Source: Rallus limicola (lineage: Eukaryota > Chordata > Aves > Gruiformes > Rallidae). Taken from it: a stretch of DNA of 64,000 bases. The stretch is from the NCBI GenBank assembly GCA_022605955.1, contig JAKCOZ010000032.1, positions 6,076,001 to 6,140,000 on the forward strand, in the 5' to 3' direction. Numbering within the stretch: the stretch's first letter is position 1; each line of letters begins with the position of its first letter. The position numbers and the translations under genes were made by a program. Of the stretch, positions 38,101-50,100 are shown one piece after another. The notes beneath the pieces are model-generated. The model searched no databases and was not told the DNA's origin. It was given only the letters and a program-made list of their open reading frames with translations.

Positions 38101-41100
38101 TTTGTGATTAGGTGTTGATCTTTAGGACAGTAAATACCTTGGCAAAATGTTGGTTTTTCAGTGGAGTGTTTTATTTTGGAGATGATCTTAACATATATAG
38201 CTCTCTGATATCTGATTCTGCACACTTTTCCGAAGGCACCAAATGACATAAACGTTGTGCTTTGTTGTTGTTACCCTTAATGCAATATTTTAAAATTAAA
38301 CTGTCACTTAAATTGTATGTGAAAATTAAGTATGTTACTGTATAAAAGCTTGAAGGAGGCTCATGAATCAAAATCAGACACTTCTGCACATCCAGTGTGC
38401 AACTTCAGCAAGATCTCTGCATAAGAGTACATGCAGTAGCAGAGCTTGCAATGGAATAGCATCTTGGTTTGTAATAACCAAACACAGCTTATCTAACACT
38501 GTGTGAAACAGGAATGTTAGGAGCAGTTGTGAGGTTTTTGAATGTGGTTTAAATACTTCCAGTCTGATGAAGTATTTGAGTTGAATGTCTGCAAATTACA
38601 TGAGGATGCTTAGCTTCAGAAGTTTCTGTGCATTTTCAAACTCAAAAATATTTGAAGAGTAGCTGTCAACTTTTGAACTTTTCTTAACAGTAAATAAACT
38701 TTATATAATTAAACTATCTTGATTGTATTTCTTGGGGTTTTTTGACTGTGCTTTTTTTTTCCCCCTCTCAACAGGAAGTGAAGTGTTTTCCTGGGGACAA
38801 AATAAATACGGCCAGCTGGGCTTAGGTTACGAGTATAAAAAACAAAGCTCACCACATTTGATTAAATCTCTGCTGGGAATCCCTTTTGCACAGATTGCAG
38901 CAGGAGGAGCTCATAGTTTTGTACTAACTCTTTCTGGAGCCATTTTTGGATGGGGACGCAACAAATTTGGGCAGCTGGGACTTAATGATGATAATGGTAA
39001 GTAAGTGTTGCTTGATTAAAAATTCACGCTGAAGGTCTTGATTTGTGAATTTAAAGGCAGCAGTATTTTGGGGAAAGGAGCAGGCAGAACAAGCTTTTGT
39101 TGAATATTAGAGTCAGAGAGCGTTGATGTCATGTGAGACTGCATAAGGAAGAGACTGAGGTTTTTTCCTCAGCTGTTTGGTAGTGAAAATTCTGACAATG
39201 TGATGTTGAAATTCTAGCCTGCTTGGCTCGTTTTCCTTCCCTGTTCTGAATGGGATTGATTTAAGATGCTGTGCAGCAGTTGCAGTTTGAACTGGATTTT
39301 AGGGGAAATATCCTTGACAAAACCAGTAACCTATCAAAACTATTTTGTCATCCTTAGCGTAGACCCATGTAAGTGATCTTTGTTGGTTTAGTGCCATGTG
39401 GGGTATCTGTCTTTCTCAGGCCACTTGTGATAATCATTCACAATTTTCTGCTAACCATTTCCAAAATTTCCTCTACTAGGGTGTTGATACTCATTAACTA
39501 TTTCAAGCAAGCAGTTAGGTTAGAGAAAAAACTGGGGGGTTTGTTAGTTGTATTATGTTACGCACACGCTAACCACACACAGGACTTCAGGATGAGAGTA
39601 TGTGCTATCAGGTTCCTGTAATACAGGGTTTAATATAGATTAATTGATAACTGTGTTTGTGTACTCAGATTTTCTCACTAGTTTGTTGTTCTCAACAGTA
39701 TTTAAAATGAGAAAAAATGTCTTGTAGTTAGAGTGCACATCTGAATTAACACTAAGTCTGGCCACTTAAAAAACACTTTAAAAAGATGAAGCACCTAAGA
39801 AAACAAGTTAATGTTGTTTTGTTTTTCTCATGGCCAAGGGCAAGTCTAACATACTGTTCCATATTTCATGATACATGTGTTGACTTAGGCCCCTATCCCA
39901 GGGAAAATGGGGCTATTTGCTATGAAGTATTTCAGTATAAAAGCATAGTATCTGTTTTTCAGCACAACTGCTTTTGTCTCAGAGATACATAAGCTGTCAC
40001 AATGTTTGCATTCTGCTGACAACTTCAAACTGTCTGTTTGTCTGGGACCAAATTGGAATCAATGAGCAAAACTATGTGCTTTCTGATTTTATTTATTTAT
40101 TATTTTTTTTCTTCTCAAAGTAAGCAATCTACTCTTGTATTAAACCTTTCAGACAGGTATGTTCCTACACTGCTAAAGTCACTGAGAACTCAGAAGGTTG
40201 TTCACATCTGTTGTGGAGAAGATCATACTGCCGCCCTTACAAAGGTACAATACTTAAAGATATCTTTATGCTTTGATTTACCTTATTTAATGGTTTCAGG
40301 AGAAGATGCTACCTGTGTGGGAAATAACACAACTCTGCATCACATTTCTTCAAGGTTTATTGGGTGACATTGAGAAGACATTGGTAGAATGGTTAAATAT
40401 TTGAAAAACATTACCAAACACAAGAAATCTTTCATTGGTTTTGTAGGTTTGTTACATTTGGTGAAATTGGGCATACAAAACAGAGCATTTTTGATATGAT
40501 GACAGTGTATGTATCATTATTAAGTTTCTGCAGATACTGAAATTTACATTAGTATATCTCAACAAGAGTAGCTGTTTTATGACTACACCACCTCTAGAAC
40601 TGCTGTTCTCTCCATTCAGACCAGGTTAATTTTGAATGGAAACGAAATGTTGGGGGGGGAATTGGTGCATGTAACTATTTAAAGTTTTCATAGTGACCTG
40701 CTGTTTGCTATTGTGTTTGCTATTGATCCTGGCTGGACACCAGATGCCCCCTAAAGTCACTCTGTCACTGCCCTCTTCAGCTGGGCAGGGGAGAGAAAAT
40801 ATAACAAAAGGCTCATGGATCAAGATAAGGACAGGGACATGACTTGGCATTTGCTGTCACAGGCAAAACAGGCTTGACTTGGGGAAATGAACTTACTGCG
40901 AATCAAAAGTCAGAGTAGGTTAATAAAAGAATAAGCTCAAGTCTTAATTAAAAATGCCTTCCCTTCTTCTTGGGCTTAACTTCACTCCCAGCTTCTCTAC
41001 TTCTTCCCTCTGAGGTGAGTGGGGAATGAGTTTTGTGGCCAGTTTATCACACATCATTTCTGCTGCTCCTTCCTCCTTGCTTTCTTCCTTTGCTCCAGTG

Positions 41101-44100
41101 TGAGTCACAGACTTCTCCAGCATGGGTCTTTCCCAGGGGCTGCAGCTCTTCATGAGCTGCTCTGGCATGGGTGCCTTCCGTGGGATTCAGACCTTCAAGA
41201 CCAGACTGCTCCAGCATGGTTTCCCCACCGTATCACAAGTCCTGCCAGCAAACCTGCTCCAGCATGGGCTTGTAGCTTCATGGGGCTGCATGTCCTGCCA
41301 GGAGCTTGCTCCTGCGTGGGCTTCCCACAGCTTCACAGCCTGCTCTGGAGTGGGGTCCTCCGCGGGTTGCACATGGATATCTGCTCCACCGTGGACCTCT
41401 GTGTGCTGTAGGGGCACAGCCTGCCTCACCCTGGTCTTCTCCAGAGGCTGCAGGGGAATATCTGCTCTGGCACCTGGAGCACCTCCTCCCCTTCCTTCTG
41501 CACTGACCTTGGTGTCTGCAGAGTTGTTCCTCTCACATATTCTCACACTGGTCTCTCGCACAGCAGCTGTTTGCATACTATTGGCAAACCAATAGAAGAA
41601 ATCAAAGATTTACATAACCTTCTAGTAAGTGTTATAGCCCGAGGTCCTGTGAGGAGTCAGTGATTTATTTCAAGGCAGATTTATAAAAAAAAAAAGTACA
41701 TATTCAGTGTCAGTGCAGCACGTCCTTACAGAGAGGTGGGAATCGATTAAAACAGCTGAAAAGTGTCAGCTTGCCTTATGCATAACTATTGGCTGAAAGC
41801 ATTATTTAATGCCTTATTTTTAAACTTTTAAACTTATTTGGAAACCTTTGCAAGCAACACAATGCATAATGCTAGTGTTCTTTCTCCTACTCCTTTTACT
41901 GATGAATAGTGTGCTTCAAGCATCAAGCGATGTGAAGTGCCTTTATTTTGTGGTGGCTAAAACAATATGTATGTGTCTTAATTTAAATGATTGGCCCCTG
42001 TACTTTACTTTCTGTGCTTTGGTAGCACATAGGTATACATCAGTATGTTAATAATTTGATGTTTTGTTTTCTTCATCGCTCAACAAAAATAAACCAATTG
42101 ACACAGTGAGTATTTTAAGCTTCCTACTGATAACACTAGAAAACAATTCTGGCCAATCAGTCTGGTCAAGTGACTAAATTTTCATTTTGTGTCTGAATCT
42201 GAGTTCAGAATACTGTGGAAGAAGGCATTAGAGTTTTGAAAGTAACTATTTTAAATGCTTTATGTCTGAAGAAAAAAAAAATCTGTTTACTTTTGGAAAA
42301 TGGATGGGTTTTCTAATTTGCTAGTTTGAATTTTTACAGGGTAACAAGTTAAAAGTTGTTCTGAAGGCTATCATCTGCCCAAGTGTGGTCATACTTTTCT
42401 TGTTTATACACACCTAATTTTCTACAGTGAACGGAAAGGCCTGTTAACAAACAATTGCATTGCATCCCAAAATATTCTATGATATTGACTGAAAAAACCA
42501 TGGCAGCTTCATAATCCTGAAATTGATGTTGGTGCATTGTGCCAGGCTAGGAAAACACAGAATATAAAGAAATCTGTAACTTGTGTTCTTAATGTTTTTT
42601 CCCATTTTAATGTAGGGAACTTAGCTTCAAGCTTGCTTTCAGTCCATGGACTCGATGAAGATTCTGAATTTACTCTGAGTGCTTCTAAAAATTATTTATT
42701 TCACCCTCTTCTATGATTCCATTTTCCTTTGCATGATAGGCCTTGCAGAACGAAGGGGTCTTGACTTACACCTGTTGTAGACAGTGCTGTGTGTATGTGT
42801 GAGAGTTCAGGTCCTCCTGAAATTCAGAAAAACCTGTTGCTGTTTGTTACCCTGATTCAGTTGAGGAGGCTGTTGGTTTTTCTCAGTGGATGCTGCCACC
42901 ATTTGAATGATGGTTAAACATGTGATGCAGTGTAGAACTGAAAGAAACAGCTTTACAGTTTCAGAGCATTTGAAAACAGAAAGTTTCAGAGTTGTTGTAA
43001 AGTCAGTTCTAGAACTTCTGAAAACGTTTCTGATGTGACATTCTTCCATCAACGCTTTTTGATTAATTTCTTGATTAAATTAATCAAAAACACTTCTAAA
43101 CACTTTGACAGTATTACATTTTCTGTTTTCTTACTCTTTCAAATACTGAAGCTGGCTATTTCAGTCATACTCTGCATCTTCTGCCTGAGAAGGGCAGCTT
43201 CCTGTTTGGCAGTTGCTTTAAAATTTGTATTCAGAGTTTAAAAGCCAAAGTACACTTCTAATAGCACGAGCTTATATGTTGTTGTAGTTCATCAAGAAAA
43301 CTGGAAAAGAGGAAAACCAAAGATGATTATTTATTAGTGACACAGGGTAATGGCAGCTGTGCTGCACTTTCATAACTGCAACTAACTTGAGGCCCTTCTG
43401 TGATTCAGGCCCCTTCTGTGTGTTTGTATTTTCTCTCCTTTCCCTGCAGTTCCAAGCCCATCAGACAAGGAGACTTACTAACCCCCTATTCCTGTTAAAG
43501 CTTCTCATTCTGAGATGTATTGTCGTTTTAACACAAAGAATTTCTTTGTTTAGGAAGGTGGGGTTTTTACATTTGGAGCTGGAGGCTATGGTCAGTTGGG
43601 TCATAACTCTACCAGCCATGAGATAAACCCAAGGAAAGTTTTTGAACTGATGGGAAGTGTTGTGACGCAGATCACTTGTGGCAGGTAAGGTCTGTTCTGT
43701 GCTAGCACAGTCAATCTAGTAAGGAACTTTTTTGTGTAAAACTCTCTATATATTGCAATATGAAGTTGGGCTTGGGTTGTTTTTTTTTCTTCCCTTTTTT
43801 GGTTAGGGAAGACAGGATTGTGTCTACCAAAAGATCTTTAGAGACCCTACTGGGATTATAAAAACATTTAATGGAAGAACTAAAGGAAGTTATGGAAGTT
43901 AGTTTGGAGAGGCTCTGATTTCCCAAACTGAAAGTGTGACTAAGCCATGTGAAGTGTGAAGGTGGTGTCTGTTGCTGTCACTTGATCATTTCCTATTAAA
44001 GAACAAGTGTGTTTGGGGAGGTACGTGAGCATTGCTGAGGATAAACAACTTGTCTTGTGAAATACCTGTAACACTGTGTGACACCTCAATTCATAGTCAG

Positions 44101-47100
44101 TTTTTAGTGCATATGTTATAAGAGCACACAAGATACTGGAAAAATTCCCATCACACATGAAAATGCTCTTACTCAAAGAATTGCATTCTAAAAAGACAAA
44201 ATGAGGGAGGCAACGTGGTTTTTTTAATAGATGGGCAGACTTGGTACTTGGGTTAGAGAAGATACAAACTTAACTTTCTAGCAGTTCAGTTGATACTGGG
44301 TGGACCCATTTCCCTTTTAATAGTTCACATAAATTCCATACTGGTTCTTCCCAGGCTCGTGGGTGGAGAAAGGGAATCTGGAGTTGAGGGGATGGGAGGA
44401 GAAAGGGGATGCAGCCAATCTGCTGCAAACTTCAAATTTCTGAATGTCTGGAGATGTGCTCTGAAGGTCAGAGTGTGTCTCAGCAGGGCTTCAAGGCAGA
44501 ACCTGCCATCTCCATTACACCACCTATTCCATGAAAGTGGAATATTGCCTGTTAGAGTGAAACTGAAGTATTGCCAATAGAGAAGTGGAGTCTTTGACAC
44601 TATGGGACCTTTAACATACTGTTTGACATGCTTAGGTTTTTGTTACTGAATTTTGTTTGCCCTAGGCAGCACACTACTGCATTCGTTCCTTCATCTGGAA
44701 GAATCTATTCTTTTGGACTCGGAGGTAATGGGCAATTAGGTACAGGAACAACCAGTAACAGGAAAAGTCCCTTCACAGTAAAAGGAAACTGGCTTCCTTA
44801 TAATACTCAGTGCCCAATAATCACAGGTAAGCAATGTTTGGCACGTTAACTGCTTGGATTTCTGTTCCTTTATGGTGTTGTACAAATCTGGAGACTTAAA
44901 TACAGGCTTTAACAATTTTCTTCCAGACAGTTTTTCACTGTGCTCAGTTCCCTACACATAGGAAATGTGTGCTTAATTGTGCTGTTGGCTTAGGCCCTTT
45001 GCTAGCACTAGAGCTAAAACTTGGAGCTGTTAACATTTGCATCAATTGGCCTTAACTATTGCGTTGCAAAGATGTGCTTCAGCAAGGTTACATGACAGAG
45101 GAACCTTTTACTAGTTAAATGCTCATTGCTGTGCCTTAATCAATTCTCAGATGCACACTTTCACACCTGCCTGGTTTGTATTCCTATTGCAGACAGTGAG
45201 GAGTGTTACTGCGTGAAGAGAATTTTCTCTGGAGGGGACCAGAGTTTTGCACACTACTTTTATCCTCAGGTAACAGATATACTTCAGTTCCAAAGACTGT
45301 CAGTAGTCTAAAAGATTTTCATACTGAAGGTGCATAATGATGTTGTAAAGCTTGTGAGAGCAGTGTGGAAGCACAAAACATTAAGGCAGTTCAGCAGTTG
45401 GAGGACTTGGGGTTGGACTTGATGATCTCTTGAGGTCCCTCTCAACCCCTGGAATTCTGTGATCTGTGGCTTGGGCCCAGTTGTTGAGTGTTAGCTGTCA
45501 GGGTGCTCCTGAGACTTTCTGACATAAGCTTTTTTGCCAAGTGATGGATTCATGTGCTGTTTTCCTTTCATAAAGGAAAAGGCAATTGAATATTTGAGCT
45601 CATTACCCCTGCCCAGCCCTCCTCAGTACCTCGTGACTGTGCTGTCTTCTGTAGCTGTGTTAGGATACCACAATGGTGAGGAAACAAAGGGAGCTTTACT
45701 CTAAAAACGATGGGTGGTGACGGTGTTATGTGATAGTTTTAAAACTTAAGTTTTAAAAGGACAAGAACTGATCTGCTTAAACTCAAGTATGGAAGAAAAT
45801 CTAGCAGTACTTTACAGTAAAAGTAGCAATATGGGAGAGTGATGGAAAGGAAATGCTGTTAGAGGATGAGTTGGGAGGAAAAAAACAAGATGAAGCTGGA
45901 TGACTGGATTTGTGTAGGGACTGTTTCCAGTATAGCCCAGCAGGCATTACACCATAGGGACTAGTGAAGGAGCAAGAGTTTTCAAGAGGTGAAATCTAAT
46001 TTGGGGACAAAGGAAAACAGACTGTAGTGGGAAACTATTGTTGGCTGTCAAGAAAAACTGAGTGCAGGTCAGGCTTGCAGCAACCCTTTGCTCCCACAGC
46101 CTGTTCTGGTTCTACAGAATTGCCAATTTTTTCTAGATTTTAATTTTTTTTCTTAATTCTGATTGAGTTGTGGCAAGTGGTGTGTTTGAGAGAGGCTTGT
46201 TTTAGCAGGTGTAGACTGCAAAAATTACAAATCATACAGGCTAAAAGCTTCTCTGTTTTAAAAACTTCCCTGTGTGCAACTTTCTCGTTGCTGAGGTAGA
46301 TTCTGACTAATTGAGATGAACTGGAGACTTTATGAATGCAGCTATTGTGGCTTCTTCAGCTCAAAATGGATTAGCAAGAGATGAACATAGCTGCAACACT
46401 ATCCCTCCCAGTACTCCTTAGTTTGGTAGTTTGCATTGAAGTCTTTCCAAGTTATGCAAGTGCTGTACTCCTGGGACTTGCACATCCTTGCCAGTCAAGG
46501 GGTCTCAGTTAAAATCTGGTTTTCTAAAGGTAGTTTTTGGGCAGCTCAGTTCCTTGAGTTGTTTCACTGTGGGTTTAAGTGCCCCTTCACTGGACACAAG
46601 GGAAACTGGCAAGAGGGTTTCACCTCCTGATCAGGTCGGATGGGATCGGGAGTACTGCTTTTTGGCAACAGCTAGTCATTGTTATGCTGAGTCAGCTATG
46701 CTGTCAGACTGCACCCTCAGGAAAGATAGGCTTCCTTTGGCTAGTTTAACCTGATTTTTGGTGCTGTTTGCAACCCCTCCCTTCAACCCCCTTCCACCCC
46801 CATCTCGGTTCTGCCTCTCTTTACTGTTTGAAATCTTCCTGGAATTCATTTGGTATGAGCAGCACATCACAATGCAGCTCATCTGATGATGCAGTGGATG
46901 CTCAGAGAAGTATGATTCATTCTCAGAGGAGTCTGATAGAAGGTGGGGTGGGACAGCAGCTGTCCAAAAAATTGAATGGCTCTTTTTCTGTGTGTTCACA
47001 GCCTGGCAATGAGTTAACTGGCTTCTAGTGACTAAGGAGAAGAGATGCTTGCTAGTCTTGTGTAGAGCTTGTTTAGCATTCATCTTCTAGAATAGTACTT

Positions 47101-50100
47101 GTATGTTTAAGGAGTTTATCATGAAGTAAACTGTGATGTGAATTAGCATATTAACCAAGATGGTTCCAGTGTATGCCCTGCTTCCACAGTGGATGCAGGA
47201 CTGCTGGGATATAGTAAATTTATCCTTGGGCTTATTTCAGAGTAATAGTCTGGGTAGGCAAACTGTCAGTCAATGAAGAGTTAAAGAGCTGGACCACAAG
47301 ATTGATTTTTCTGGAAATTGATTTTATGTGCCTGATTCTTTACACTTCCTTCCAACTTTAGAACATGGTGCCACCAGATGATTTTAGGTATCCTGACTTT
47401 TTGAAGCAGATCTGGACTGTGAGTGAAACATTTATTCAAAGATTGCTGACTTTCCCATCTGGAAGACTTCCTGTGGAGATAGCCAAGTAAGTGATGGTTG
47501 AGGAAAAAAAGTTGTCTGTCATTATTTTACTAATAAATTGGGTGTTATTGGAGTTTTATACATAAATAGCAAAAGCTGCTTTTAATTACTGCTTTTGTTG
47601 TGCACAGAGCTTTTGCTGTGCTTTCATTGTCATGCTTGTGAAATAGTTTAGATCCTTTAGTCTGTGATCTCTATCACAGTTTAGATGATGGTACAAGATG
47701 AAGTATCTAGCTGCACAGAAAAATAACAGCATGTGTAAAGGAATAGGAAGGCAACTCAAAGATTACTGTTTTTTCCTTTAATAAAGGAGGATGCAAAGAA
47801 ATGAAGAACAAATAGCAAAACTTGCTTTGATATGAGCTGTAAGCATTGAGCCTTGAATGGAGGTTTTTATTTCGTGTTGATCAGTCATGTTAAAGTCAGA
47901 GTTCCATCCTATGTGCAGTGTAATTTATTAGGGATTAAATGTACTTCATGCAAATTGGCAAAAGCTAATTCATAAAAATTAAACAAAATCTAACTTATTT
48001 CACATGAAAATTTCAGTGAAATTGATGGAACATTCTCCTCAGCTGGGTGCCTGAATGGGAGCTTTCTGGCTTTGAGGTAAGTAGTCAGGCTTCTAAACAA
48101 ATACTCCTGTGAACAGAATTAATGTGTCTGCCTCCCTGCTGTCTCTTGTTTCAACCTTCCTGGTACTTCTGTATCTGACTGTTACTCTGATACCTGCAGC
48201 TTAAACTCGTAGCTCCTTTGCTGCCATATGGCTTGTTGGCTGGCCCAAATGCAGCAGCGTGCCCTTCTGCCAGTGTTTGGAAGCCTGTGCTGCCTGGCTG
48301 CTACCATGTAAGCCAGCAAAACTCATTACTTCTCAGCCACAGGTTGTATGTTACTCAAGGGGAATACCTTGTGCAGGCTGGCTCAGATCCTAGTGATTTT
48401 ACACAATTGTCTTGCAGTTACGGTTGCTTCAAAGGTTGGGTAAGAAATGGAAGGCTGTTATTGTGATCTCACATGTTGTGATTCCTTAGTAAGTGGAGAC
48501 AAAAAACTCAGGTGGAAGAAATTCTTGAGTTGCTGAGAATACAGGATTCAGCCTTTCTCTCTCTTATTTTTCTCTTGCTGCAGTAATGATGATCATTACA
48601 AAACCAGCACTCGTTTCTCAGGGGTTGATATGAACGCTGCTAGGCTACTGTTTCACAAACTCATACAGCCTGACCACGCTCACATATCACAACAGGTTTG
48701 TGTGGTGTATTTTCCTTCTGGGATTATCTCTCTGTGTTATGCCTATCCAGAAATACTGTTGTTATGCTTGCTCTGACCCTTTTCATAACTAACTTTGCTC
48801 AATAATGTATCAGTTGCAAATATGTAACACTCTGATACGTTGTGCCATTTAGGTACCATATCAGTGTATTGTATCTGTCTGTATTTTAATTTTTAGTATC
48901 TTTAGAATCAGAGAATCATAGACTGGTTTGGGTTGGAAGGGACCTCAAAGTCCCATCCAGTCCCAACCCTGTGCCTCAGGCAGGGACACCCTCTGCCAGC
49001 CCAGGGTGCCCAAAGCCCCATCCAACCTGGCCTTGAACCCTGCCAGGGATCCAGGGGCAGCCACAGCTTCTCTGGGCAGCCTGTGCCAGGGCCTCACCAC
49101 CCTCACAGGGAAGAACATTTTTCCTAATAGCTAATTAATATATACAGCATTTTCCCACGTGTGTAACAGTCTAATTTAAACTCTTGCTGATTGTTTTCTA
49201 GATTATTTTTTATCTAGATGGGCATTTGTTTGAATTCACCATTGCATTAGAACAAACTGTATTTTATGATGTGCATAGGTGGCAGCTAGTTTGGAAAAGA
49301 ACCTTATTCCCAAATTGACCAGCTCCTTACCAGATGTTGAAGCTCTGAGGCTGTATCTCACTCTACCAGAGTGCCCACTGATGAGTGATGCAAATAATTT
49401 CACAACGCTAGCTATTCCTTTTGGAGCAGCTATCCTGAACCTAGAAAAAGCTCCTCTGAAAGTTCTGGGTAAGAATTTGAATTCTTTACTTCTAAAACTA
49501 AAGATCTTCAGATTAGATGTGTAGGAATTCCACCAGTGAAGACAAGGTCCCAGCAACACCTGCTCTGTATTTACAGTTCTATAGAATTCCCTGCTGAGGA
49601 GGTTAAGGGTTAACATTGCTTGATGTCTAAGCAAACACCTATTGTGTTGCTTCTGAGTGAGTTAAGGGGCCATCCATGTGAATTCATTTGGTATTGTAAT
49701 TTTTGGACTGATTCCATTAGGGAAGAATTAAACTGTGTAGTTAGTGGGTTTGATATGTGTCTTTGCACTTTAAAGTGAAAATTATGTGGTCAGACAGCTA
49801 ACCAGCTTCTAAGCTATGTACAGAAGCCTTGTAGAGCAGATGTTAAATTGTCTTTGTTTTGATTGTAGCACCTGTTCTGTTTTCTCACTGATCCTAAGTT
49901 GTGCTTTTCAGATACACAGCTGAGAATAGCTGTATTTTTTCAATTCTACTTCCTTGCACCTTCTTACTGAGGCTCCTGTCACCTGAAATTCAGCTTTGAG
50001 TTGTTATTTCAGAATAATTTCTTTGCAGTTGGTATCTATTTGAGAAGGTGCTTCCTTCTTCCTATTTTTTTTTTACCTTGTAACCCATTTCTCATGTTTT

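Noticed and set aside
41019..41595. Open frames of 130-157 codons on both strands
   Set aside because: They fall inside the GC-rich LTR-like repeat and show no retroviral or other protein motif.
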